From contig JAENYS010000002.1 in assembly GCA_016841645.1 (NCBI GenBank), positions 124,001 through 188,000 of the forward strand: a DNA stretch of 64,000 nucleotides. Direction: 5' to 3'. The stretch is from Desulfoscipio geothermicus (lineage in GTDB: Bacteria; Bacillota; Desulfotomaculia; Desulfotomaculales; Desulfallaceae). This document shows, piece after piece, positions 1 through 8,557 of the stretch; position 1 is the first letter of the stretch; every line of letters starts with the position of its first letter. A program made the position numbers and the translations under genes. The notes beneath the pieces were generated by a model. It was not told where the DNA came from. It saw nothing but the letters and a program-made list of their open reading frames with translations, and made no database searches.

Positions 1-1
1 A

Positions 2-751
2 GAGGTAATGAACAAAAAGGAACACCAGGTGGTTGACTTAGAAACCCGGACTTGGGAACAAAATTTTGCCGGTAGCGGTATACTATTGGCCATTCCCATG
101 CTGGTGGAGAACAAAATTTTGGGTATTTTAAATTTAATTATCGATCAAAAAAAAGAAATGATTGACGAGTTGCTCAAAATGCTCTCTATAGTAGTTTCTC
201 ACGTGGCTATAGCCGTTAAGAATGCCACCGATTATGAATATGTCAAAAAAACTGCAATTACCGACGGTTTAACCGGCGTCTTCAATCACAATTATTTCTA
301 TGAACGTTTTAAGAGAGAACTTGATTGGTCTAAACATCATCAGTTGCCCCTTTCCTTGCTTATGATCGATATAGATAATTTTAAAAAATATAATGACACT
401 TACGGGCACGTTGCCGGAGATAAAATGCTGAAAGTTATTGCCGATATATTAAGGTTTTGCACTAGGGACGAAGATATCATAGCCCGCTATGGTGGAGAAG
501 AATTCGCAGTTTTGTTGACGGGAGTTGCTAAAAAAGTTGCCTGTAAAATAGCCGAGCGTATCAGAGAGTCAATTGATTTGGGAAGTAATTTTAATACAAA
601 TGAAGTCTGTGGACAGGTAACTGTTAGCATTGGAGTATCCAGTTTTCCCGAAGATGCTAAAACTGTTGGTGAATTGGTAAACATTGCGGATAAAGCGTTA
701 TATATAAGTAAAGAGAAAGGTAAAAATTTGGTTTCATTCATAGATGTTTAA
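2..751 (+). CDS. GAF-GGDEF diguanylate cyclase (5' partial)
   Basis: Probably makes cyclic di-GMP from two GTP in the cytoplasm. Numbering from the ATG at 8, residues 20-75 look like the last part of a GAF sensor domain and 80-245 form a GGDEF domain. The active-site loop is GGEEF at 162-166, which is competent in this family, and an inhibitory I-site RxxD (R153, D156) lies five residues before it. The frame stays open to the left edge and the GAF domain lacks its N-terminal half, so the gene very likely starts outside the window and the ATG at 8 is internal. It is followed after 3 bases by an HD-GYP gene, which suggests an operon of opposing c-di-GMP enzymes. Confidence 0.9.
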   Translation, partial: EVMNKKEHQVVDLETRTWEQNFAGSGILLAIPMLVENKILGILNLIIDQKKEMIDELLKMLSIVVSHVAIAVKNATDYEYVKKTAITDGLTGVFNHNYFYERFKRELDWSKHHQLPLSLLMIDIDNFKKYNDTYGHVAGDKMLKVIADILRFCTRDEDIIARYGGEEFAVLLTGVAKKVACKIAERIRESIDLGSNFNTNEVCGQVTVSIGVSSFPEDAKTVGELVNIADKALYISKEKGKNLVSFIDV

Positions 752-754
752 ATA

Positions 755-3358
755 GTGGTTTCTGTAAAAGGCGAACCTGTATTCTTAATAGGTTTTTTCG
801 TTATGGATGGAGTGTTATATATAACAATGAATAATATATATAAGAAAAGTTTTATGGACTGTATATCTTTAAATGAAATATTGCGTATTTTAAAAGAAAC
901 GGGCGAAGTTAAAAATGTTTATAAAGCTACGATAGATGTAATGCTTAGTGCCAGTAATATTAAAACCGGCCTGGGTTTTTATTATTTTAACGATGATTAT
1001 CATCTAGTTGCCTGGGATAATGTTTCTGAAAGTATTGTAGAAAAGGTCGGTAGATTAAATATAACAAACCTGCTTCCTGCAAAATTCAACTATCCTATGT
1101 TACTGAATTATGGAACTGAAATGTCATTTCGCGCCAGCCTCTCTGTAATTTTTGAAAAAGAAATTGAAGAGTGCATTATTGTTCCACTGACAAACGGTCA
1201 AAACGCATACGGGATCATAATATTGATCGATTTTGATAAACAAAATATTACTCCCGTGTTGGAAAATGCTTTGTTTTATTGTGGTGTCGTTGCCGGGGTG
1301 GCGCTGTTTGAAAAAAAATACGGACAGATCAATGTTTTTAAAGCAAGAATACATCTGCTGGTGAATTATTTACACTTTACTGCCAATAGCATTGACCGGC
1401 CCGGGGATTTAAATACAATTATGAAATCTATAATAGAAATTATTTATTATATCCTTGATGCCCAATCCTCCGTATTATCTATACCGCAAAAGAACGGCTA
1501 TATTATTTATCAAATACTCCGGGGAGAAATAAATACCTATCAAGTTAATGTAGAAAATTATTCTGAAATAATAACTTTTTTACAAACCGATTTGAATTTT
1601 GCCGGTGAGCTATTGTCAATGGAGATGTCTTTGCCTACCGGTTTTGCAATACTGGGTATACAAAAACAGCAAAACTTGTCAAATAATGAATTGACAGCAT
1701 TGAAATTTATTCTTTCAGAAGTTAGGTATTTATTTGATTGTTTCAATCCCTATGCTGCCGGCATACAAACAATGAACCGGTATCAGGAATTTATGTCCAA
1801 AGCCAATAAAATCAACACTATTGTCGATAAGGAAATACTTGCTTACAATGTGGCGCAGCAAGCTCGGAAGGTAGTAAATGCAGATAAATCGTTAATTATT
1901 ATTAACGAAAAATCAACCGGAAAATGTACTATCTTGGGACACTGCGGCTTTGACGATCAAGAACTTCTTTTTTTTCAAAGAATCACAGACCGGGACTATT
2001 TTTTCGGTAACCAACCGCGAAATATAAACATGCCGGATGCTGTCTTTGGGCTGACCGGTGATTTTAAAGATATACTTACTGTATTAGAAATAAATTGTGT
2101 TTTAATTGTACCCATAAAATACTTGGATACAATTGAAGGATCTATAATTTTGTTAGATAAATCCAAGGAGTATCAGCCTTATTTTAATATAGAAGATGAA
2201 GAGATAATAGTAAATTTATCAAGCTATTTTGCTTTATTGCTGGGCAACTCTCTCATGCGAACTGAAATGAAAAAAAGAATGGTGGAATTGGTTACAATAA
2301 ACATGGTGGCTAAAACTATCTATTCAAAGCTTTATATGTCGGAATTGCTACCAATTTTGGTTAATATTGTAGCCAAAGCGCTCAGAGCAAGAAAGTGTTG
2401 GGTTGTTATGGAGGATGAATCAAAAACGTCATTATCTATTAAATCCTCATGGGGTTTGGAACCGGTTGACCAAAGACACGCGTTGTTAAAATATTACGAA
2501 GGAATTGCCGGTTATGTTTTTCAAACTAAGGAACCGTTTCTCACCTCGAACGTAGAAGATGACGAACGGCTTGGGCCACTGGATCGCAGGTTGTACAAGA
2601 AGGGTTCTTATATTGCGGCGGCCATATTTTTGCAAAATAAAGTTAAAGGTGTTATTCATGTTGCCGATAAAGTAATGGGTGGAAGCTTTACGCAAGAAGA
2701 TATGAAATGGTTAATCAATCTTACTAATCATGTAGCGGTGGGTATGCAAAATGCTTCACTTTACGAAAGTATTAAGGTTATAAACAATGGGATACTTAAG
2801 ACTCTTAACAAAATAATTGAATTAAAGGATCCTTATACCGGTGGGCATTCTGAAAGAGTTGCTTTTTTTGCATTGCTTATTGGTGAAAAAATGGGACTAT
2901 CGAAGACAGAATTGGATATCTTGCGCTATGGCGGTTGGCTGCATGATATTGGTAAAATCGGTGTTCCGGAAGCGATATTAAGCAAGCCGGGTAATCTAAC
3001 CAAGGATGAGTATAATATTATACGCAAACATCCTGTCATTGGCAATGAAATTTTAAAATCAATTAACCAGTTGGATGTTGTTCTGCCCATAGTTATGCAT
3101 CATCATGAATGGTATAACGGTAACGGATATCCGGACGGCCTTAAGGGAGATCAAATACCTGTAAGTGCCCGTATTTTGCACATAGCTGACGCTGTCGACG
3201 CTATGACCAGTAACCGCGCCTATCGAAAAGCGTTGGATTTATCATGTGTGATTGAACAGTTAAAAATTTTCAGAGGTATCCAATTCGACCCCGATATAGT
3301 GGAAGTAGTGTTGGATACGATGTTGTTTGATATTTTTTTTGAGATAAAATCTTATTAA
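755..3358 (+). CDS. multi-GAF HD-GYP phosphodiesterase
   Basis: Likely cyclic di-GMP phosphodiesterase of the HD-GYP class. The protein is about 867 residues: a long N-terminal part with two or more GAF-like sensor regions (clearest near residues 510-670, ending in a VAVGMQNA helix) and a C-terminal HD-GYP domain from about 680. The HD pair is at residues 730-731 (in LHDIGKIGVPE) and the GYP signature at 791-793, preceded by HHHEWYNGN, so the metal site looks intact. The start is uncertain: GTG at 755 opens the frame but has no SD, and ATG 803 or 827 are alternatives. Its neighbour upstream is a diguanylate cyclase, so the pair probably sets local c-di-GMP levels. No membrane segment is obvious. 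Confidence 0.9.
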   Translation: MVSVKGEPVFLIGFFVMDGVLYITMNNIYKKSFMDCISLNEILRILKETGEVKNVYKATIDVMLSASNIKTGLGFYYFNDDYHLVAWDNVSESIVEKVGRLNITNLLPAKFNYPMLLNYGTEMSFRASLSVIFEKEIEECIIVPLTNGQNAYGIIILIDFDKQNITPVLENALFYCGVVAGVALFEKKYGQINVFKARIHLLVNYLHFTANSIDRPGDLNTIMKSIIEIIYYILDAQSSVLSIPQKNGYIIYQILRGEINTYQVNVENYSEIITFLQTDLNFAGELLSMEMSLPTGFAILGIQKQQNLSNNELTALKFILSEVRYLFDCFNPYAAGIQTMNRYQEFMSKANKINTIVDKEILAYNVAQQARKVVNADKSLIIINEKSTGKCTILGHCGFDDQELLFFQRITDRDYFFGNQPRNINMPDAVFGLTGDFKDILTVLEINCVLIVPIKYLDTIEGSIILLDKSKEYQPYFNIEDEEIIVNLSSYFALLLGNSLMRTEMKKRMVELVTINMVAKTIYSKLYMSELLPILVNIVAKALRARKCWVVMEDESKTSLSIKSSWGLEPVDQRHALLKYYEGIAGYVFQTKEPFLTSNVEDDERLGPLDRRLYKKGSYIAAAIFLQNKVKGVIHVADKVMGGSFTQEDMKWLINLTNHVAVGMQNASLYESIKVINNGILKTLNKIIELKDPYTGGHSERVAFFALLIGEKMGLSKTELDILRYGGWLHDIGKIGVPEAILSKPGNLTKDEYNIIRKHPVIGNEILKSINQLDVVLPIVMHHHEWYNGNGYPDGLKGDQIPVSARILHIADAVDAMTSNRAYRKALDLSCVIEQLKIFRGIQFDPDIVEVVLDTMLFDIFFEIKSY

Positions 3359-3511
3359 TAGATATGCTTATGTTATTGTCCCTTCTAAATAGGAGCTGCT
3401 GATCGGAACAAAAACCTAACAAAATCATGGATTTAGGCGAATATCTGTCGAAATAAGATGCATGGAAAATGCGGTAAAGATTGCAAAAAACGTGCACCTG
3501 GAGGCAAAAAC

Positions 3512-3586
3512 ATGTTCCGTAAAGTGGAAAACCAATATTATCTTGAAGAATTTATACTGCTTTCTGTGACACTTATTCCGGCATAA
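3512..3586 (+). CDS. possible 24-residue small ORF in the KaiC-cluster leader
   Basis: The 317-base gap between the HD-GYP gene and the KaiC cluster holds no large gene. It contains a short frame from ATG 3512 to TAA 3584-3586, preceded by a well-spaced SD (GGAGG seven bases before the ATG). The predicted peptide begins MFRKVENQYY and ends LIPA. I recognise no family. It could be a leader peptide, a small protein or chance. No convincing promoter or riboswitch was found in the gap. Confidence 0.25.
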   Translation: MFRKVENQYYLEEFILLSVTLIPA

Positions 3587-3675
3587 TCTGACTTTTGGGA
3601 GACCGTCATTTTGGTGTTTTGGTTGAAATAGAATTGTTCAGCAAGTCCTAAATAAAGGATGGGGAGAGTAGGTAA

Positions 3676-4014
3676 ATGAAAGACACGAAAGGTATAGAAG
3701 AGATACTAAACTCAATTTGTGACTCGATTATTAAAATTGGGCTTGTAATTTTTTTACACCAGAATCAGGGAGCTTTGGATACTGCGGAAGGTTTGTCCCG
3801 CTGGCTGGGAAAAACAGAAAAAGAAGTGAAACATGCTTTAGATGAGTTGGTTAATGTAGGTATAGTAGAAATATTCGGAGAAGGTCCATCGGCAATTTAC
3901 TCATACACCCAGGACGAATGTATATTGCAAGTGATTGAACAATTTATTAACGGATTATCTCGGGAAAACGGTCCGTTAAACAAAGCTATGAGTCTTTTGG
4001 GAGGTGGAAAATAA
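3676..4014 (+). CDS. winged-helix protein of KaiC cluster
   Basis: A 112-residue protein with an apparent winged-helix fold: a helix around residues 10-30, a recognition-helix-like stretch near 37-62 (SRWLGKTEKEVKHALDELVNVG) and a beta wing ending near IYSYT. This pattern resembles MarR/ArsR-like domains that act on DNA or as protein interaction modules. ATG 3676 follows an SD-like GGGGAGAG. The stop codon abuts the ATG of the KaiC gene (TAA then ATG), indicating translational coupling. It may be the regulator or an adaptor of the cluster; its specific role is not known from sequence. Confidence 0.75.
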   Translation: MKDTKGIEEILNSICDSIIKIGLVIFLHQNQGALDTAEGLSRWLGKTEKEVKHALDELVNVGIVEIFGEGPSAIYSYTQDECILQVIEQFINGLSRENGPLNKAMSLLGGGK

Positions 4015-5409
4015 ATGCATCAGATTTTAACGGGTATTAACGGATTGGACGTCATTCTTTGCGGGGGGCTTATACCGGCCAGCGCGATGTTAATCGAAGG
4101 CCCTCCGGGGTGTGGCAAAACAACACTGGGGGTTCAGTTTATTGTTAACGGTATTCAGCAAGGCGAGCCGGGCCTTGTCATTACATTTGAACAGTTCGCC
4201 GATCAGTTATACAAAGATGCCTATAATTACGGTTGGGATCTTAAAGATATGGAAAGAAAAAAAATGCTGCGTATAATCTGCACTTCCCCGTCCACAATCA
4301 AGGATCATTTACTACAGTCGGAAGGCATAATACATAACTTGATTAACCGAATGGGAGTAAAAAGGGTGCTTATTGACAGTATATCACATTTTAGCCGGAT
4401 AACCGAAAAAGAAGGACCTTTAAGGGAGCTTCTTTTTAGCCTAATAAATGCACTTAAGCAGAAAAATATTACTGTTACCCTGACTAAAGAAATGGGCCTT
4501 AAAGAAGAACCGTCTTTTGAAGAGTATGTTGTAGATAGCATAATTAATTTATCTTACGAGCATTTTGGTGAATCCAGGACGAGAACTATAGAGGTAATCA
4601 AAACAAGAGGACATGATCATATATCGGGGAAACACTATATAAAGTTTAATACAGATGGTATAACAATTTATCCCCGTCAGTTTATTATTGAAGTAGACAA
4701 CCCTACTCCTTTTGCAGATTACATACCCAGTGGCATTTCCGGTTTAGACAGGATGGTCGGAGGTGGGATTACACCAGGTACCAGTATATTACTTAGTGGC
4801 CCGGCAGGTACTGGTAAGACTACCCTGGCAATGCAAAGCATGTATAACTCCATGGTTAAAAACGGAAATAAGGCCGTTCTTTTTCTCACCGGGGAGTCGC
4901 CGGATAGTGTGCTTCGCTTAGCCAGCGGGTATGGCTGGGACATGCAGGACTTGCAGGACAAGGGATTATTTAAGCTGGTTTATCATGATTTTACAAAGTT
5001 AAATTTGGAAGAACATATCAGAGAGATTGACCTCGTACTTCGTGAGCTGAAACCGGCAGTTGTATCGGTTGATTCTCTACCGCCTATGTTACACAACTTA
5101 AATGATAACTCAAAATTAATAACTGAAAAAATATATCAATTAAATAATTTGTTTAAAGCGCACCGTTGTGTTTCATTTTTAATCGTACGTACCCTTCTGG
5201 GAACCGACCAGATAAGCAGTTACGGTGAGGAAGAGGCTTTGTGTGATGGTATAGTAATTCTAAATTCTAAAAAATATGGCCATACACGTAGAAGAAGTAT
5301 TGAAGTTTATAAATTGCGCAACCAAAAACATGTAACCGGGGAATGCGGTATGGATATAACGGATAACGGAATTAGAGTGTTTTACGTAGGAAAAGGGGGC
5401 AAAAAATAG
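4015..5409 (+). CDS. two-domain KaiC-like RecA-family ATPase
   Basis: A 464-residue protein with two RecA/KaiC domains, about residues 1-225 and 230-464. Walker A motifs are GPPGCGKTT (29-37) and GPAGTGKTT (262-270). Walker B-like strands are RVLIDS (117-122) in domain 1 and VVSVDS in domain 2. Each domain ends with the RR-T/S-IEV-K-R-H signature common to KaiC relatives. Where KaiC has two adjacent catalytic glutamates after the P-loop, domain 1 reads TFEQ (57-60) and domain 2 reads TGES (292-295), so the pair is incomplete in both. There is no kaiA or kaiB nearby, so this is a KaiC-family signalling ATPase rather than a demonstrated clock protein. The stop overlaps the next start (TAGTG). 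Confidence 0.9.
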   Translation: MHQILTGINGLDVILCGGLIPASAMLIEGPPGCGKTTLGVQFIVNGIQQGEPGLVITFEQFADQLYKDAYNYGWDLKDMERKKMLRIICTSPSTIKDHLLQSEGIIHNLINRMGVKRVLIDSISHFSRITEKEGPLRELLFSLINALKQKNITVTLTKEMGLKEEPSFEEYVVDSIINLSYEHFGESRTRTIEVIKTRGHDHISGKHYIKFNTDGITIYPRQFIIEVDNPTPFADYIPSGISGLDRMVGGGITPGTSILLSGPAGTGKTTLAMQSMYNSMVKNGNKAVLFLTGESPDSVLRLASGYGWDMQDLQDKGLFKLVYHDFTKLNLEEHIREIDLVLRELKPAVVSVDSLPPMLHNLNDNSKLITEKIYQLNNLFKAHRCVSFLIVRTLLGTDQISSYGEEEALCDGIVILNSKKYGHTRRRSIEVYKLRNQKHVTGECGMDITDNGIRVFYVGKGGKK

Positions 5410-6125
5410 TGCAGGAGCTTGAAGTAGTAAGATTTGGTTTGTTGGACGGTATTGTAAAGAATAGCCTTCCTTATCGTACTACCTGGCAATTACGAGGCGA
5501 ATCAGGAACCGGTAAAAGCACTTTTGCCTTCCAATTTACGATGGGTGGTCTTAGAAGGGGTGAATCCGTCATTTATTTGGCATGTGATACTCCGGTAAGA
5601 AATTTAAGAAATGATTTTACTTCTTTTGGATTTGTTATCAGCCAGTATGAGGAAGCCGGGCAATTAAAATTTGTCGAGTCATATGAGTCGGAAGAGTCTG
5701 GAGTGGATTTTATAAAGGATGCCTCCGATGTGCAAGAATTTATTTATGTTCTTGCACAACTAATTGATCAAATGGCCAAACCTTGTCGAGTAATCATTGA
5801 TTCCATGACTGCTGTAGCGGTAAACTACTCAACACAAGATCTTGTGGCCATGGTGCATGAAAAAAACCGGCTTTTAAGAAAAGAAGGCGTGGTAATGCTG
5901 GATCTTTATTTAAAGGGTACCCTGGAAGAAACCGGCATGTATGGCCTGGCAAATGCTTACGATGTTTGTATTGACCTGTATTACCCGGAGGAAAAGGGCG
6001 GTGTACCCCAACGGAACATGAGAGTTCATAAAATAAGGTCAACCGATTTCGACCCAAGGCCTTTTCCCTTTTCTATTAGAACGGGACAGGGTTTAGTGGT
6101 GGACAAAAAATTTTATTCCAGGTAA
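5409..6125 (+). CDS. single-domain KaiC-like ATPase
   Basis: A 238-residue RecA/KaiC-like protein with Walker A GESGTGKST at about 30-38 and a Walker B strand CRVIIDS near residues 122-128. The post-P-loop acidic pair is replaced by ACDT in YLACDTPVRN, so ATP hydrolysis may be weak. The C-terminal half keeps the KaiC-type MRVHKIRSTDFDPRPFPFSI stretch. GTG 5409 overlaps the stop of the two-domain KaiC gene. It probably partners the larger protein, which would explain the coupled translation. The family gives no specific target. Confidence 0.85.
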   Translation: MQELEVVRFGLLDGIVKNSLPYRTTWQLRGESGTGKSTFAFQFTMGGLRRGESVIYLACDTPVRNLRNDFTSFGFVISQYEEAGQLKFVESYESEESGVDFIKDASDVQEFIYVLAQLIDQMAKPCRVIIDSMTAVAVNYSTQDLVAMVHEKNRLLRKEGVVMLDLYLKGTLEETGMYGLANAYDVCIDLYYPEEKGGVPQRNMRVHKIRSTDFDPRPFPFSIRTGQGLVVDKKFYSR

Positions 6126-6139
6126 AAGGGGTGCTATAT

Positions 6140-7945
6140 ATGTCAGACTGTACGTCCCGTGGAGATAATGATAACTTACGGAAACAACTGTCATTATATA
6201 AAGAAGTTTTAAGTTCGTGGCTTTATTCACTGGAAAAATTAAGCGAACAATTAGTTGAAGACTACGGTTTAATGGAATTGACTGCCAATATAAACATGGA
6301 ATATATCTTATCCCGATGGGGTTTAAAGTGGCGTTTGTTTGATTGTGCCATTGATGCGTGTGAATGGTACATTCGAAACCATCAAGTGGTTGAGTTTATT
6401 GGCTCAGATGCCATTAAGCTTTCCGGTAAAGAAGAGGGAATAATTGAAGTTGAAATTTCCGAGAATTGTCCTTTTGGTCCTGAACGTGATACGTCGGTAT
6501 GCAAACAGGCTCTAATGCTCATTTCCATCATAAAACGCTGTACCGGCTTGGATTATGAATATAGTTTACAAAAGGTCAGCGAAAAAGAAGGTTGCCGGTT
6601 TTTGCTTAAGCCCAGCAGTAACAGAGTTAATAAGAGCATATTTACTAAAAAACAAGTAATCAATTTGTTACAAACTTTTACAGACGAAGCTGAGGCATCT
6701 ATGCCGGGATTAATAGAACGGACGGGTAAGAATTTTGCCGAGAAAATTACAGGCGATCTTGCTGAGAGTCTGGCTGAATTTAATCGCACCGGGCTGGGTA
6801 ATTTAACTCTTGAAAAATTGGATCTAACAAATAATAAGGCGTTCTTTTCCGGAGAAGGCTTGCTTCAGGGTAGCGCAAGGAAAATGGATGAGGCAGTGGA
6901 TAGTTTCACCAAGGGTTTCTTATCGGGACTGGTGGGCAGGTTGGCGGGAGTTGATGCCATTTGCGAAGAAATGACCTGTATTGCCAAGGGTGATGATAGA
7001 TGTACTTTTATTGTTGATACGGCTCGTGAAGCGGAAAGATATCATTTAAGAAAAATAACTCAGGTAACCGGGAAAATAGGCTTTATCCCCTCTTTACATC
7101 ACCTGCCTCTGCTGGCGGCAAATGATTTGGAATTACTGGATTCAAGAATTATTAATCTTGAATTGGTTAAAAATCATTCATGGACAGAGCTATCGAATTC
7201 TTTGCGGCATGGTAAGTTAGACGGAGCCATGGTCATGGCTCCGTTGGCCATGCGACTTCGGGAAGAAGGGGTGCCGATCAAGGTTGTGGCGCTGGGTCAC
7301 CGGGAAGGAACCGGTTTGGTAATAAAAAATAAGGCAGGTTTAGAAACACCACGGGATTTTTTTGCCAGCGCATCCTTGCTTGCCGTAGCATATAGATATT
7401 CTACTGAAAGTATATTGCATTATAAATGGTTGAAAGAATTACAAATGGAAGGCCAAGCATTGCTTAAGATAGTTTCCGTGCCCGCTGATCTTATGCTAAA
7501 TAACGTGGTTTTTGGTGAGATAGACGGTTTTCTGGGACCGGAGCCTTATGTTACGGAAGCGGCTTTAAAAGGAGAAGGTCAAATATTGGCAAGAAGCGGC
7601 GAAATTTGGCCCGGTCACATGTGCTGCGTATTGGTACTAACCATGCAGTTTTTAAATGAGCATCCTGAAGCGGCCGCTCAACTGGTTAACAGTTTGAGTA
7701 GAGCGGGAGAGCTTTTACATGCAGACAAGCAATTGGCACCCCGCATATCAAAAAAACATATTGGGTTGCCCCAGGATTTAGTGATTAATATTTTACGGGA
7801 AAAAATAATCAGTTACGATAATTTGGAACCGGACCTTGATCAATTTGATCAATATCAGGAAATTATGCTGGAAACAGGACTTCTAAGAGAAAAAATAATT
7901 ATGGAAGAATTCGTGGACAAGGGTGCCTGGCACCCAACTTATTAA
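6140..7945 (+). CDS. V4R domain / NMT1-like binding-protein fusion
   Basis: A 601-residue cytosolic-looking protein without signal peptide. The N-terminal part (1-160) has helices and a Cys-containing segment (NCPFG...TSVCK then GCRF) that I cannot assign. Residues about 170-295 resemble a V4R small-molecule-binding domain, ending in the typical C-x2-x-GDDRC pattern (C280, C288). Residues about 308-560 resemble the NMT1/SsuA/CmpA periplasmic binding fold (GKIGFIPSLHHLPLLAA..., GKLDGAMVMAPLAMR, VVFGEIDGFLGPEPYV). ATG 6140 is preferred over the upstream GTG 6131 because AGGGG lies eight bases before it. As last gene of the KaiC cluster it may be the ligand-sensing input. That role is inference. 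Confidence 0.75.
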   Translation: MSDCTSRGDNDNLRKQLSLYKEVLSSWLYSLEKLSEQLVEDYGLMELTANINMEYILSRWGLKWRLFDCAIDACEWYIRNHQVVEFIGSDAIKLSGKEEGIIEVEISENCPFGPERDTSVCKQALMLISIIKRCTGLDYEYSLQKVSEKEGCRFLLKPSSNRVNKSIFTKKQVINLLQTFTDEAEASMPGLIERTGKNFAEKITGDLAESLAEFNRTGLGNLTLEKLDLTNNKAFFSGEGLLQGSARKMDEAVDSFTKGFLSGLVGRLAGVDAICEEMTCIAKGDDRCTFIVDTAREAERYHLRKITQVTGKIGFIPSLHHLPLLAANDLELLDSRIINLELVKNHSWTELSNSLRHGKLDGAMVMAPLAMRLREEGVPIKVVALGHREGTGLVIKNKAGLETPRDFFASASLLAVAYRYSTESILHYKWLKELQMEGQALLKIVSVPADLMLNNVVFGEIDGFLGPEPYVTEAALKGEGQILARSGEIWPGHMCCVLVLTMQFLNEHPEAAAQLVNSLSRAGELLHADKQLAPRISKKHIGLPQDLVINILREKIISYDNLEPDLDQFDQYQEIMLETGLLREKIIMEEFVDKGAWHPTY

Positions 7946-7995
7946 CTTACTAATAAATACGACATCAGCCTATAAAAAAATGGATATTACTATGT

Positions 7996-8490
7996 TTAAT
8001 CTTCAATAATAGTGGCCGCTATGGTCGCTCCAATTCCTGAGCCGTCTTTGGTAAGTTTTGTTGTAATTAAGTCAAGATTATGTTTGAATATGTTTTTAAG
8101 AGTGCTGTTTAACTTATTTGCATAACCGGGCATTAATTCAAACAAAGAACCGTCTATGGCTATAGTGTGTTGTTTCTCAAGGGCCGGGTCGATATGTTTC
8201 AATACACCGGTAAATGTTGCATAAGCTGGATTGAACGGGTAATTACTGTGGATGCAATGTTGCGCAGGATTGTTCGCTCTTCTAACAGTGAGCAGGGGAT
8301 TTGGCAGTTTGTTTTCAGCCATTGCGAGACTTCAGTTAAGTCCGTACTTTCGTCGGCTGCTAATATGACCAGATCCTCGGCTTTTATTTCTTTTGGCGTA
8401 AAAAATATTTCCGGCCGGCTGATCCTCAAAGAAAATCTGGAAAAGTGTATAATTTCAGTTTTTGCTCGTTTGCAAGTTAATGTCCATTTT
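7996..8490 (-). pseudogene. hexokinase pseudogene (C-terminal remnant)
   Basis: On the minus strand two overlapping frames encode pieces very similar to the C-terminal 150 residues of the intact hexokinase at 10251-11555: SRPEIFFTPKEIKAED... through QWLKTNCQI in one frame, then HIDPALEKQHTIAIDGSLFE...GSGIGATIAATI in another. A frameshift near 8200-8240 breaks the frame and the N-terminal two thirds, including the glucose and phosphate-1 motifs, are missing. It is a decayed duplicate or recombination remnant. No functional start remains. Confidence 0.85.
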
Positions 8491-8519
8491 TTATAATTAA
8501 CTATTTAATATGATATAAT
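8470..8519 (+). promoter_or_regulatory. promoter of secreted copper-amine-oxidase-like gene
   Basis: Two overlapping sigma-A-like candidates: TTGCAA (8470-8475) with 16 bases to TATAAT (8492-8497), and an extended -10 TGATATAAT (8511-8519). The gene starts at 8558 behind a strong SD (GGAGGT). Confidence 0.5.
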
Positions 8520-8557
8520 CACATTAGGTACGTGTAATTATTTACGGAGGTGGTCGC

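Noticed and set aside
4015-6125. Circadian clock locus kaiABC
   Set aside because: KaiC-like domains are present but kaiA and kaiB are absent and catalytic residues differ.
8167-8496. Plus-strand frame of 109 codons opposite the hexokinase remnant
   Set aside because: It exists only because the remnant's antisense strand lacks stops; no SD or recognisable domain.
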